64,000 nt of DNA from Streptomyces sp. SID8374 (GTDB lineage: Bacteria; Actinomycetota; Actinomycetes; Streptomycetales; Streptomycetaceae), in contig NZ_WWGH01000002.1 of assembly GCF_009865135.1 (NCBI RefSeq), positions 744,001-808,000 on the forward strand, read 5' to 3'. Under the pieces are notes generated by a model that saw nothing but the letters and a program-made list of their open reading frames with translations, had not been told where the DNA came from and ran no database searches. The number at the start of each line of letters is the position of its first letter. The stretch's first letter is position 1. This document shows, in pieces, positions 24,542 through 33,770 of this stretch. The position numbers and the translations under genes are program-made.

Positions 24542-27436
24542 ATGACAGAGACGGCGAGCGGCCCGGCACGAGGTTCCCGCACCAAGGGCACCAAGGCGAG
24601 CAAGGGTCTGCGCATCGAGCGCATCCACACCACCCCCGGCGTGCATCCGTACGACGAGGTGGCGTGGGAGCGCCGTGACGTCGTCATGACCAATTGGCGC
24701 GACGGCTCGGTCAATTTCGAGCAGCGTGGCGTCGAGTTCCCCGACTTCTGGTCGGTGAACGCGGTCAACATCGTCACCAGCAAGTACTTCCGCGGCGCGG
24801 TCGGCACCCCGCAGCGCGAGACCGGACTCAAGCAGCTGATCGACCGGATCGTGAAGACGTACCGGAAGGCCGGCGAGGAGAACAGCTACTTCGCCTCTCC
24901 CGCGGACGCCGAGATCTTCGAGCACGAGCTGGCCTACGCCCTCCTGCACCAGGTCTTCAGCTTCAACTCCCCGGTCTGGTTCAACGTCGGAACGCCCCAG
25001 CCGCAGCAGGTCTCCGCCTGCTTCATCCTGGCCGTCGACGACTCCATGGAGTCGATCCTCGACTGGTACAAGGAAGAGGGCATGATCTTCAAGGGCGGCT
25101 CCGGCGCCGGCCTGAACCTCTCCCGCATCCGCTCCTCCAAGGAGCTCCTCTCCTCCGGCGGCAACGCCTCGGGACCGGTCTCCTTCATGCGCGGCGCCGA
25201 CGCCTCCGCCGGAACCATCAAGTCCGGTGGCGCCACCCGCCGTGCGGCCAAGATGGTCATCCTGGACGTCGACCACCCCGACATCGAGGCCTTCATCGAG
25301 ACCAAGGTGAAGGAGGAGGAGAAGATCCGCGCCCTGCGTGACGCGGGCTTCGACATGGACCTGGGCGGCGACGACATCACGTCCGTCCAGTACCAGAACG
25401 CCAACAACTCGGTCCGCGTGAACGACGAGTTCATGAAGGCCGTCGAGGCGGGCGGCAAGTTCGGGCTGCGCGCCCGGATGACCGGCGACGTCATCGAAGA
25501 GGTCGAGGCCAAGTCCCTCTTCCGCAAGATGGCCGAGGCCGCCTGGGCCTGCGCCGACCCCGGCATCCAGTACGACGACACCATCAACGCCTGGCACACC
25601 TGCCCGGAGTCCGGCCGGATCAACGGCTCGAACCCGTGCAGCGAGTACATGCACCTGGACAACACCTCGTGCAACCTCGCCTCGCTCAACCTGATGAAGT
25701 TCCTCAAGGACGACGGCCTGGGCAACCAGTCCTTCGAGTCCGAGCGCTTCTCCAAGGTCGTCGAGCTGGTCATCACCGCGATGGACATCTCGATCTGCTT
25801 CGCGGACTTCCCGACGCAGAAGATCGGCGAGAACACCCGCGCCTACCGTCAGCTGGGCATCGGTTACGCCAACCTCGGCGCCCTCCTGATGGCGACCGGC
25901 CACGCGTACGACTCCGACGGCGGCCGCGCCCTGGCCGGTGCCATCACCTCGCTGATGACCAGCACCTCCTACAAGCGCTCCGCGGAGCTGGCCGCGGTCG
26001 TCGGCCCGTACGACGGCTACGCCCGCAACGCCGAGCCGCACCAGCGCGTCATGAAGCAGCACGCCGACGCCAACGCCAAGGCCATCCGCACCGACGACCT
26101 GGACGCCCCCGTCTGGGCCGCGGCGACGGAAGCCTGGCAGGACGTGATCCGGCTCGGCGCGAAGAACGGTTTCCGTAACGCGCAGGCCTCGGTCATCGCG
26201 CCCACCGGCACCATCGGTCTCGCGATGTCCTGCGACACCACCGGCCTGGAGCCCGACCTCGCCCTGGTCAAGTTCAAGAAGCTGGTCGGCGGCGGCTCCA
26301 TGCAGATCGTCAACGGCACGGTCCCGCAGGCCCTGCGCCGCATGGGCTACCAGCCGGAGCAGATCGAGGCGTTCGTCGCCCACATCGCCGACCACGGCAA
26401 CGTGATCGACGCCCCGGGCCTCAAGCCCGAGCACTACGAGGTCTTCGACTGCGCGATGGGCGAGCGCTCCATCTCCGCGATGGGCCACGTCCGGATGATG
26501 GCGGCCATCCAGCCGTGGATCTCCGGCGCGCTCTCCAAGACGGTCAACCTGCCGGAGACGGCCACCGTCGAGGACGTCGAAGAGGTCTACTTCGAGGCGT
26601 GGAAGCTGGGCGTCAAGGCGCTCGCGATCTACCGCGACAACTGCAAGGTCGGCCAGCCCCTCTCCGCCAAGACCAAGGACAAGGAGAAGGAAGAGGTCAC
26701 CGCGAAGGCCGAGGAGACCATCCGGACGGCGGTCGAGAAGGTCGTCGAGTACCGCCCGGTCCGCAAGCGCCTCCCCAAGGGCCGTCCCGGCATCACCACC
26801 TCCTTCACGGTGGGCGGCGCCGAGGGCTACATGACGGCCAACTCCTACCCGGACGACGGTCTCGGCGAGGTCTTCCTGAAGATGTCCAAGCAGGGGTCGA
26901 CCCTCGCGGGCATGATGGACGCCTTCTCCATCGCCGTCTCGGTGGGCCTCCAGTACGGCGTCCCGCTGGAGACGTACGTCTCGAAGTTCACCAACATGCG
27001 CTTCGAGCCGGCCGGCATGACGGACGACCCGGACGTGCGGATGGCGCAGTCGATCGTCGACTACATCTTCCGCCGCCTGGCGCTGGACTTCCTGCCCTTC
27101 GAGACCCGCTCCGCCCTCGGCATCCACTCCGCCGAGGAGCGCCAGCGCCACCTCGACACCGGTTCGTACGAGCCGACCTTCGAGGCGGACGGCGTGGACT
27201 CCGAGAGCCTCGCCCAGTCCGCCCCGGTGCAGCCCGAGCTGAAGGCGGTGGCGGCTCCCCGCGAGTCCGCCGAGAAGCCGGCTCCGGCGACGGCGCACAC
27301 CTCGGCCGAACTGGTCGAGATGCAGCTCGGCATCAGCGCGGACGCCCCGCTCTGCTTCTCCTGCGGTACGAAGATGCAGCGCGCCGGCTCCTGCTACATC
27401 TGCGAGGGCTGCGGCTCCACCAGCGGTTGCAGCTGA
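24542..27436 (+). CDS. nrdJ: adenosylcobalamin-dependent (class II) ribonucleoside-diphosphate reductase NrdJ
   Basis: A 964-residue class II ribonucleotide reductase that makes dNTPs without oxygen, using B12. Visible elements: the HTTPGVHPYDEVAWERRD start, FNVGTPQPQQVSACFIL (active-site Cys), GGSGAGLNLSRIRS, INGSNPCSEYMHLDNTSCNLASLNL (catalytic Asn/Cys/Glu region) and IAPTGTIGLAMSCDTTG. The C-terminus carries the redox or zinc motif CFSCGTKMQRAGSCYICEGC. I chose ATG 24542 (MTETASG) because GGGAGG lies 5 nt upstream. No intein is present. Followed by a strong terminator. Confidence 0.96.
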   Translation: MTETASGPARGSRTKGTKASKGLRIERIHTTPGVHPYDEVAWERRDVVMTNWRDGSVNFEQRGVEFPDFWSVNAVNIVTSKYFRGAVGTPQRETGLKQLIDRIVKTYRKAGEENSYFASPADAEIFEHELAYALLHQVFSFNSPVWFNVGTPQPQQVSACFILAVDDSMESILDWYKEEGMIFKGGSGAGLNLSRIRSSKELLSSGGNASGPVSFMRGADASAGTIKSGGATRRAAKMVILDVDHPDIEAFIETKVKEEEKIRALRDAGFDMDLGGDDITSVQYQNANNSVRVNDEFMKAVEAGGKFGLRARMTGDVIEEVEAKSLFRKMAEAAWACADPGIQYDDTINAWHTCPESGRINGSNPCSEYMHLDNTSCNLASLNLMKFLKDDGLGNQSFESERFSKVVELVITAMDISICFADFPTQKIGENTRAYRQLGIGYANLGALLMATGHAYDSDGGRALAGAITSLMTSTSYKRSAELAAVVGPYDGYARNAEPHQRVMKQHADANAKAIRTDDLDAPVWAAATEAWQDVIRLGAKNGFRNAQASVIAPTGTIGLAMSCDTTGLEPDLALVKFKKLVGGGSMQIVNGTVPQALRRMGYQPEQIEAFVAHIADHGNVIDAPGLKPEHYEVFDCAMGERSISAMGHVRMMAAIQPWISGALSKTVNLPETATVEDVEEVYFEAWKLGVKALAIYRDNCKVGQPLSAKTKDKEKEEVTAKAEETIRTAVEKVVEYRPVRKRLPKGRPGITTSFTVGGAEGYMTANSYPDDGLGEVFLKMSKQGSTLAGMMDAFSIAVSVGLQYGVPLETYVSKFTNMRFEPAGMTDDPDVRMAQSIVDYIFRRLALDFLPFETRSALGIHSAEERQRHLDTGSYEPTFEADGVDSESLAQSAPVQPELKAVAAPRESAEKPAPATAHTSAELVEMQLGISADAPLCFSCGTKMQRAGSCYICEGCGSTSGCS

Positions 27437-27459
27437 CGCCCGTCGCTGAGCGGTAACGC

Positions 27460-27495
27460 GTGAAGGGGACCGGCCCGACGGCCGGTCCCCTTCAC
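27460..27495. terminator. bidirectional terminator after nrdJ
   Basis: Perfect 16-bp stem GTGAAGGGGACCGGCC / GGCCGGTCCCCTTCAC with a CGAC loop, followed by GTTTTC, between convergent nrdJ and the TerD-like gene. Confidence 0.9.
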
Positions 27496-27538
27496 GTTTT
27501 CACGTTCCCGCGCATTGGCCGGAACTCGCCGATGCGGT

Positions 27539-28075
27539 TCAGGCCCCGGCGTCGCGGTCACCCATCACCGCGGCGAACGCGTCGGGATCGGCGTCGAAGC
27601 CGCGTACGTCCGCGCGGAACACCCACTGCCCCGAACCCGTACGGGAGAACTCCCCCACGACGGCCGCCGTCGACCCGGCGACGCTCGTGAAGTCGTCCTC
27701 GATCAGGCTCGTGTAGCCCTCCCGGATCTGCACCCCGGTGCTCCCGACCTCGCCGAAGGTCTTGCGGCCCTCTCGCTGCTGGATGGCGACGCCGACGACC
27801 ACCCGGCCGTACCGGTCCGCCAGCCGGTCCAACTCGATCGTCATGACCTCGTCGTAGCCGAACCCCTGACCTGTCCTGCTGTCCCGGTTCAGCGTGATGG
27901 TGCCGTCCGGCGAACGGCTGTCGAAGTGCACCAGATACGAGGGACTGCCGTACGGGGCCTCCGCCGGGTAGGTCGCCGCGATGATGTCGAGGTCGATGTC
28001 CGGTTCACCGTGCGGGCTGGGGTCCCATTTGATCCGTACTTCGACTTTCTCGATGTCCTTGTTCGGAGTGCTCAC
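27539..28075 (-). CDS. TerD-family protein
   Basis: A 178-residue TerD-domain protein, a calcium-binding fold linked to tellurite and other stress resistance. Characteristic parts: VRIKWDPSPHGEPDIDLDIIAATY at the start, then RSPDGTITLNRDSRTGQGFGYDEVMTIELDRL with the acidic Ca-binding residues, and a second half with GYTSLIEDDFTSVAG. I place the start at the GTG at 28075 (VSTPNKDIEKVE) because GAGGGGAAG precedes it; the longer upstream frame lacks such a site. No other ter genes are adjacent. Confidence 0.85.
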   Translation of the reverse strand: MSTPNKDIEKVEVRIKWDPSPHGEPDIDLDIIAATYPAEAPYGSPSYLVHFDSRSPDGTITLNRDSRTGQGFGYDEVMTIELDRLADRYGRVVVGVAIQQREGRKTFGEVGSTGVQIREGYTSLIEDDFTSVAGSTAAVVGEFSRTGSGQWVFRADVRGFDADPDAFAAVMGDRDAGA

Positions 28076-28486
28076 CGGACTTCCCCTCCTGGCCGACGGT
28101 CCATGGACCGTTCTCGTCATCCGATTCACCCGATCATGTACGGAACGGGCCACGCCGCCAACTGCCCCGGTGGTGGACGGCGGATTCGGGCCATGCGACC
28201 CGTGTGTTCGGTGTGTTCACCGGGGGCAGTGGGGGATCCGGAGCGGCGGCCGCTGCCGGACCTCGTCAAGGAACAGCTCTGTCGCACTGCTCACCTGACG
28301 CATCAGCTGGGTGTCTTAGATCCGGTCCAGAGAGAGGTACTGCCGGGCCAGCCCTTCTCCAGCCGACTGAACAGAGGGTGGGCGTGCAGCGCTGTCATGG
28401 TGATGATTGCGCGAGCGGAACGTCCGGTCCGGGTGGCCGACGGACGGCCGTGACCCATGCCACGTCCGGCCCCGTACGATGGCGCG
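28076..28486. other. 411-bp divergent intergenic region, no gene supported
   Basis: Lies between the divergent TerD-like and DUF4937 genes. Open frames that run through it lack consistent Streptomyces codon bias and ribosome sites. I see no RNA gene or clear operator. Confidence 0.4.
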
Positions 28487-29092
28487 GTGCTGGTGAAGTG
28501 GATTCGCTGTTCCGTGGTGGACCGTCATGGTTTCGAACGGGGTCAGCGGAAGTGGGCGGGGCTGCTCGGCGAGCCGGGGTTCAGGGGGCAGAGCGGCGGG
28601 TGGAGCCGAACACGCCCCGATGTCGCCCACGTCTTCGCGTTCTGGGAGAACCGCGTCTTCTACGACTCGTTCATGGCCCGTGGACACGACCAGCTGGCGA
28701 CCGGGCAGACGGGCACGTTCCGTGACATGCAGGTCATGCTCTTCGAGCGCCGCTTCGACGTGAAGACGGGCTTCGAGCCCGACTTCACCGAGGCGGACGT
28801 CGTCAGGGTCGCGCACAGCAGCGTCCACGAGGACCGGGCCGAGCACTTCGTACTGATGCAGAAGCAGGTGTGGAACCCGGCGATGGCCGGTTCCCCCGGG
28901 ATGCTGCGCGGGGTCTTCGGGGAGGCGCCCGGCAACGAGTTCCTCGTGCTCTCGATGTGGAAGTCCAGTGCCGAGCGGGGCAAGTACCGCGCCGACGGGG
29001 CGGAGCGCCTGGCGGCCCGCGCGCAGACCGCGACGGATGTGGCGGCGCTGACGGGGGACGTCGTCGAGTTGGAACCCTCCTGGACGGTCTGA
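28487..29092 (+). CDS. DUF4937 (YdbC-like) domain protein
   Basis: About 201 residues. The opening VLVKWIRCSVVDRHGFERGQRKW and the VAHVFAFWENRVFYDSFM segment match the DUF4937/YdbC family, distant relatives of antibiotic-biosynthesis-monooxygenase-like ferredoxin folds. A second half repeats the pattern (HFVLMQKQVWNPAMAG, EFLVLSMWKSSAERGKYR), suggesting two tandem ferredoxin-like domains. Function unknown. GTG 28487 is the likely start; GTG 28493 is also possible. Confidence 0.75.
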   Translation: MLVKWIRCSVVDRHGFERGQRKWAGLLGEPGFRGQSGGWSRTRPDVAHVFAFWENRVFYDSFMARGHDQLATGQTGTFRDMQVMLFERRFDVKTGFEPDFTEADVVRVAHSSVHEDRAEHFVLMQKQVWNPAMAGSPGMLRGVFGEAPGNEFLVLSMWKSSAERGKYRADGAERLAARAQTATDVAALTGDVVELEPSWTV

Positions 29093-29095
29093 CGC

Positions 29096-29234
29096 GGATC
29101 ACGCGTGGACGGTCCGCTACGGATCAGGCGCGACCCTGATGGGGGTTACGCGCGACCCTGATACGGATCACGCGCGACCTCTGTGGATCACGTGCGGTCT
29201 CTACAGATCACGTGTGATCTATACGGATCACGCG
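29096..29234. repeat. seven degenerate ~20-25-bp tandem repeats with GGATCACGCG core
   Basis: Copies of GGATCACGYG start at 29096, 29121 (GGATCAGGCG), 29144 (GGTTACGCG, diverged), 29165, 29185, 29205 (AGATCACGTG) and 29225; the last four are exactly 20 bp apart. The copy at 29205 contains the perfect palindrome GATCACGTGTGATC (29206-29219). The array fills the gap before the histidine phosphatase gene. Confidence 0.85.
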
Positions 29235-29264
29235 GAAACGCCGTACACCGCCTAGGGTCGGTGC

Positions 29265-29924
29265 ATGGCACGACCGCAGCGCATTGTCCTCGTCCGGCAC
29301 GGCGAGTCGGAGGGCAACGCCGACGACACGGTGTACGAGCGGGAGCCCGACCACGCGCTCCGGCTCACCGCGAGGGGCCTGCGGCAGGCCGAGGAGACCG
29401 GGGCACTCCTGCGCGAGCAGTTCGGCGAGGAGGGGGTGAGCGTCTACATCTCGCCCTACCGCCGCACCCACGAGACGTTCCGGGCCTTCGGCCTCGACCC
29501 CGCCCGGGTCCGGGTCCGCGAGGAGCCCCGGCTGCGCGAGCAGGACTGGGGCAACTGGCAGGACCGGGACGACGTACGGCTCCAGAAGGCCTACCGGGAC
29601 GCGTACGGGCACTTCTTCTACCGCTTCGCCCAGGGGGAGTCGGGCGCGGACGTCTACGACCGGGTCGGCGCGTTCCTGGAGAGCCTGCACCGCAGCTTCG
29701 AGGAGTCGGACCACCCGGAGAACGTGCTGCTGGTCACCCACGGACTGACCATGCGGCTGTTCTGCATGCGCTGGTTCCACTGGTCGGTCGCGGAGTTCGA
29801 ATCGCTGTCCAACCCGGGCAACGGCGAGACACGGACCCTGCTCCTCGGCGAGAACGGCCGCTACACCCTTGACCGGCCCTTCCAGCGCTGGCGCACCCCG
29901 GAACCGTACGGCCGCACCGGATAG
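29265..29924 (+). CDS. histidine phosphatase superfamily (phosphoglycerate mutase-like) protein
   Basis: A 219-residue branch-1 histidine phosphatase. The catalytic motif is IVLVRHGESEGN (His near residue 14), with the second His in LLVTHGLTMRLF and the intermediate Arg in ISPYRRTHETF. The EQDWGNWQ segment is typical of the GpmB-like group. The substrate cannot be read from the sequence. It lies 12 bp before the ADP-ribosylglycohydrolase gene, so the two are likely co-transcribed. The repeat array upstream may regulate it. Confidence 0.88.
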   Translation: MARPQRIVLVRHGESEGNADDTVYEREPDHALRLTARGLRQAEETGALLREQFGEEGVSVYISPYRRTHETFRAFGLDPARVRVREEPRLREQDWGNWQDRDDVRLQKAYRDAYGHFFYRFAQGESGADVYDRVGAFLESLHRSFEESDHPENVLLVTHGLTMRLFCMRWFHWSVAEFESLSNPGNGETRTLLLGENGRYTLDRPFQRWRTPEPYGRTG

Positions 29925-29936
29925 AGTGGCAGGGCG

Positions 29937-30845
29937 ATGACCGTTGATTCTGCTTCCGAGCGGCGCTTCGAACGCGCCCTGGCCAGCCTGCGTGGCCTGT
30001 CCGTGGGAGACGCCCTGGGCTCCCAGTTCTTCGTCCCGGTCAACTACCCGCTGCTCAAACAGCGCGTCCTGCCGCCCGGCCCCTGGCAGTGGACCGACGA
30101 CACCGAGATGGCCTCCTCGGTCCTGGCCGTGCTCACCGCCCACGGCCGTATCGACCAGGACGCCCTCGCGCACTCCTTCGCCGAGCACCACGACTTCGAC
30201 CGGGGCTACGGGCCCGCCGTGAACCGGCTGCTCCGGCTCGTACGGGAGGGCGGCGACTGGCGCGAGCTGGCCTCGGCGCTCTTCAAGGGGCAGGGGTCGT
30301 GGGGCAACGGTTCCGCCATGCGGATCGCCCCGCTCGGCGCCTGGTACGCGGACGACCCGGAGCAGGCCACGCACCAGGCCGAGATCTCCTCGTACACCAC
30401 CCACCAGCACCGCGAGGCCGTCGTCGGCGCGATGGCCGTCGCGGCGGCCGCCTCGCTCGCCGCGGCCCCGAGCGGGCCCCCGACGCCCGAGGAACTCCTC
30501 GACGGCGTCATCGCCCTGGTGCCCCGCAGCGCGGTCGGCGCCGGGCTGCGCAGGGCCCGCGACATGCTGGACTACCAGGACGCCGGTACGGTCGCCGCCG
30601 TCCTCGGCAACGGCCGCCGGACCAGCGCCCATGACACCGTGCCGTTCGCCCTCTGGTCGGCCGCCAGGAGCCTCGGGAACTTCGAGGAGGCCTTCTGGCT
30701 GACGGCCCAGGCGGGCGGCGACGTCGACACGACCTGCGCCATCGTCGGTGGAGTGGTCGCCGCCGGTACGGCCGGGGCGCCGCCCGCGAACTGGCTGGCG
30801 CAGACGGAGGAACCCCCCGGCTGGCTGCTCCCGGCGCACCACTGA
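29937..30845 (+). CDS. ADP-ribosylglycohydrolase (DraG family)
   Basis: A 302-residue ADP-ribosyl hydrolase. Metal-binding signatures are intact: LRGLSVGDALGSQF at the start, WTDDTEMASSV (the TDDT motif) and GGDVDTTCAIVGGVVA near the C-terminus (the second Asp/Thr cluster). It removes ADP-ribose from protein side chains or nucleic acids in this family; the target here is unknown. The ATG at 29937 overlaps the region just after the histidine phosphatase stop. Confidence 0.9.
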   Translation: MTVDSASERRFERALASLRGLSVGDALGSQFFVPVNYPLLKQRVLPPGPWQWTDDTEMASSVLAVLTAHGRIDQDALAHSFAEHHDFDRGYGPAVNRLLRLVREGGDWRELASALFKGQGSWGNGSAMRIAPLGAWYADDPEQATHQAEISSYTTHQHREAVVGAMAVAAAASLAAAPSGPPTPEELLDGVIALVPRSAVGAGLRRARDMLDYQDAGTVAAVLGNGRRTSAHDTVPFALWSAARSLGNFEEAFWLTAQAGGDVDTTCAIVGGVVAAGTAGAPPANWLAQTEEPPGWLLPAHH

Positions 30846-31043
30846 CGGTATGTCGGGGGACTGTCACGGTCCTGCCACAGCCCTCACTCTGAGTGTTCGC
30901 GAACGCGAGTTCGGGACTACTCTTTCGGCCACGCCGCCTCTGTTTGATCTTGACCGGTCGATCTCCACGGGCGCGCGCCGAATGAGATGCCGGGACCACG
31001 CGCCGCCCGAGGCCGCGCGGGTGCCCGGTGGGGGAGGGGTCCC

Positions 31044-32873
31044 ATGTCCGACCGACCGTCCACGGAGTCCGGGGCGTCAGAGCCGTCAGAGCCGTCCAAG
31101 ACGTCCGAGGCGTCAGCTCCGCCGGCCGACGGCTCGCCGACTCCGCAGTCGCAGCCGTCACCGTCGCCGCCCTCCGAGCAGGCCGCCCCGGCCGCGCCCC
31201 TGCCACCGGCCCCGCAGCCCGGCCCCTACGCGACCCAGGGCGCCCAGCCGCCGGCCACCCCCGCCTATCTCCACGCCCAGCGGCAGCGGGCCCAAGGCGC
31301 GCAGCAGACCTGGCAGCCCGGCCGCCCCTGGCAGCCGCCCGTCAGCCGCCCCGGCGCGACGGCCAAGCTGCGCCCGGCCGCACCGCCCCTGATCCGGCCC
31401 GCCGTCCTCTGGTCGGCCCTGGCCACCGCCGTACTCAGCGCGCTCCTGCTCGGCGACGGCCTCGGGGTGAACCTCCTGATCGTCGCCGTGCCGGCCGCCC
31501 TGGCCGCCGCCTTCGCCGCGCGCGCCGCGGGCCGCCGGCTGCGGCCCTGGACCGCCACCTGGGCCGTCGGCGGCCTCGCCCTGCTCGCGGTTCCCGCCCT
31601 CCGGGACGCGGGGTGGCCGACCTTCCTGGCCATCGTGTCGGCCTTCGCGCTGGGCTCGCTCGCGCTGCACGGCAGCCGGAGCTGGCTCGGGGTGCTGATC
31701 GGCTCCGTGGGCACCCTGGACTCGATCGGATCGGGGATCCGGTGGGGCTGGCACGGGGTACGGGAGCGGGCCGACGACTCCCGGGGGCGCTGGGGCACCG
31801 CCGTACGCACCACGGCCGTGGCCCTCGGGCTCCTCGTGGTGTTCGGGACGCTCTTCGCCAGCGCCGACGCCAACTTCGCCGACCTGCTGGGCCGCCTCAC
31901 CCCCGATGTGACGATCGTCGACGGCCCCCTGCGGACGTTCCTCTTCCTGGTGGGACTGGTCGGCGCGCTGGCCGCCGCCCGCACCGCCGCCGCCCCCGTG
32001 CGCTGGGACGGGCTCACCGTCAAGGCGGGCAAGCCCCGGGGACGTACGGAGTGGGCCCTTCCGCTCATCGTCCTCGACCTGCTCTTCGCCGCGTTCGTCA
32101 CCCTCCAGCTCGTCGTCCTCCTCGGCGGCTACGACAAGTTGCACGAGGAGACCGGGCTCAACCACGCCGACTACGCCCGCCAGGGCTTCTGGCAGCTGCT
32201 CTGGGCCACCCTGCTCACCCTCCTCGTGATCGCCCTGGCCCTGCGCTGGGCGCCGCGCGGCGGCAGCCGGGACCGGACGCTGGTCCGCGCCGTGCTGGGC
32301 CCCCTCTGCGTGCTCACCCTCGTCGTCGTCGCCTCGGCGCTGCGCCGCATGGACCTGTACGTCGCGGAGTACGGGCTGACCCGGCTGCGCATCTCCGTGG
32401 CCGCGATGGAGCTCTGGCTCGGCGTCGTGATCGTCCTGATCCTGGCCGCCGGGGTCTTCGGCGCCCGGCTCCTGCCGCGCGCGATCGCGGTCAGCGCGGG
32501 GGCCGCCGTCCTGGCCTTCGGCCTGATCTCCCCGGACGCGGTCATCGCCGAGCAGAACGTCCAGCGCTTCGAGGTCCGCAAGTCGATCGACCTCGACTAC
32601 CTCAAGGACCTCTCCGCCGACGCCGTACCGGCCCTGGACAAGCTGCCGGAACCCCAGCGCTCCTGTGCGCTCCGGGTCATCCAGCGCGAACTGGACGGCG
32701 CCGACTCCCCCTGGTACGCGACGAGCTGGGGCGAGGCCCGGGCCGCCGAGATCCTCCGCGAGCGCCCCGCGACCACCGAACGCCGCTCCTGCTACGCGCT
32801 GGGCACCGACGGCGTACGGGAGGGCGAGCGGGACGGCCACGAGCAGGGCCACGACGACTACGACCCGTACTGA
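31044..32873 (+). CDS. DUF4173/DUF4153 multi-pass membrane protein
   Basis: A 609-residue membrane protein. Residues 1-115 are a disordered Pro/Ser/Gln-rich cytosolic tail; then about ten to twelve hydrophobic segments follow from LIRPAVLWSALATAVLSALLL. The family segments TRLRISVAAMELWLGVVI and LDYLKDLSADAVPALDKL mark DUF4173. It ends in a charged tail (EGERDGHEQGHDDYDPY). The ATG at 31044 follows GGGAGGGG. Function unknown in the family. A near-match SOS-type palindrome lies 130 bp upstream. Confidence 0.8.
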   Translation: MSDRPSTESGASEPSEPSKTSEASAPPADGSPTPQSQPSPSPPSEQAAPAAPLPPAPQPGPYATQGAQPPATPAYLHAQRQRAQGAQQTWQPGRPWQPPVSRPGATAKLRPAAPPLIRPAVLWSALATAVLSALLLGDGLGVNLLIVAVPAALAAAFAARAAGRRLRPWTATWAVGGLALLAVPALRDAGWPTFLAIVSAFALGSLALHGSRSWLGVLIGSVGTLDSIGSGIRWGWHGVRERADDSRGRWGTAVRTTAVALGLLVVFGTLFASADANFADLLGRLTPDVTIVDGPLRTFLFLVGLVGALAAARTAAAPVRWDGLTVKAGKPRGRTEWALPLIVLDLLFAAFVTLQLVVLLGGYDKLHEETGLNHADYARQGFWQLLWATLLTLLVIALALRWAPRGGSRDRTLVRAVLGPLCVLTLVVVASALRRMDLYVAEYGLTRLRISVAAMELWLGVVIVLILAAGVFGARLLPRAIAVSAGAAVLAFGLISPDAVIAEQNVQRFEVRKSIDLDYLKDLSADAVPALDKLPEPQRSCALRVIQRELDGADSPWYATSWGEARAAEILRERPATTERRSCYALGTDGVREGERDGHEQGHDDYDPY

Positions 32874-32968
32874 TCCCACCCCGGCCAGGCGCCCGTCGGC
32901 CGAATCTCGGTGTGCACGGTGCCCCGGGGTGTCGCTGCCGTCGCTCTCGGCGTACGCTGACTGGCGCC

Positions 32969-33679
32969 ATGCCGTACGAACCACCCACGCACACCGTCGA
33001 GCGCTCGCTTCGCGCTACCACCGGTGCCAGGACCGTAGCCGGTGTCGACGAGGTCGGACGCGGGGCGTGGGCCGGACCCGTCACCGTGTGTGCCGCGGTC
33101 ACCGGCCTGCGCCGACCGCCCGAAGGCCTCACCGATTCCAAGCTGTTGACGCCCCTGCGGCGTGCCGCGCTCGCCCCCGTGCTGGAGAGCTGGGTCACCG
33201 CCCACGCCTTGGGGCACGCCTCCCCGCAGGAGATCGACGACCTCGGCATGACCGCTGCGCTCCGGCTCGCCGCCGTACGCGCCCTGGAGGGGCTGCCGGT
33301 GCGGCCCGACGCGGTGATACTCGACGGCAAGCACGACTACCTGGGCGCCCCCTGGAAGGTCCGTACGGTCATCAAGGGCGACCAGTCCTGCATCGCGGTG
33401 GCGGCCGCCTCGGTCATCGCCAAGGTGCACCGCGACCGGATGATGGCCGAACTGGGCGGGGAGTCCGAGGAGTACACGGACTTCGCCTTCGGTGCCAACG
33501 CGGGCTATCCCTCGCCGGTGCACCGGGCCGCGCTGGAGGAGCGGGGGCCCACGCCCCACCACCGCCTCTCCTGGGCCTATCTGGACGCGCTGCCCCGGTG
33601 GCAGCACCTGAAGAAGGTCCGTTTCTCCGCCGAGGCGGCCGCACTCGAAAGCGGGGGCCAGCTCGGCTTCGAATTCTGA
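32969..33679 (+). CDS. rnhB: ribonuclease HII
   Basis: A 236-residue enzyme cleaving the RNA strand of RNA-DNA hybrids, including single misincorporated ribonucleotides. The catalytic acids are visible: GVDEVGRGAWAGPVTV (Asp-Glu), and an Asp in VILDGKHDY. KGDQSCIAVAAASVIAKVHRDRMM and the PTPHHRLSW end are typical. The start is the ATG in GGCGCCATGCCG at 32969, which gives normal family length. Confidence 0.94.
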   Translation: MPYEPPTHTVERSLRATTGARTVAGVDEVGRGAWAGPVTVCAAVTGLRRPPEGLTDSKLLTPLRRAALAPVLESWVTAHALGHASPQEIDDLGMTAALRLAAVRALEGLPVRPDAVILDGKHDYLGAPWKVRTVIKGDQSCIAVAAASVIAKVHRDRMMAELGGESEEYTDFAFGANAGYPSPVHRAALEERGPTPHHRLSWAYLDALPRWQHLKKVRFSAEAAALESGGQLGFEF

Positions 33680-33770
33680 TCGCGCGCAGGCGCCCACCAG
33701 CGATGCCGACCGACCACGTCGGCCCACGACCAACCACCTTCCTGCCTCTCTCTTCCTCCAGGAGCCTCAG

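Noticed and set aside
24509..27298. A 929-codon minus-strand open frame over nrdJ
   Set aside because: Mirror of the nrdJ codon bias.
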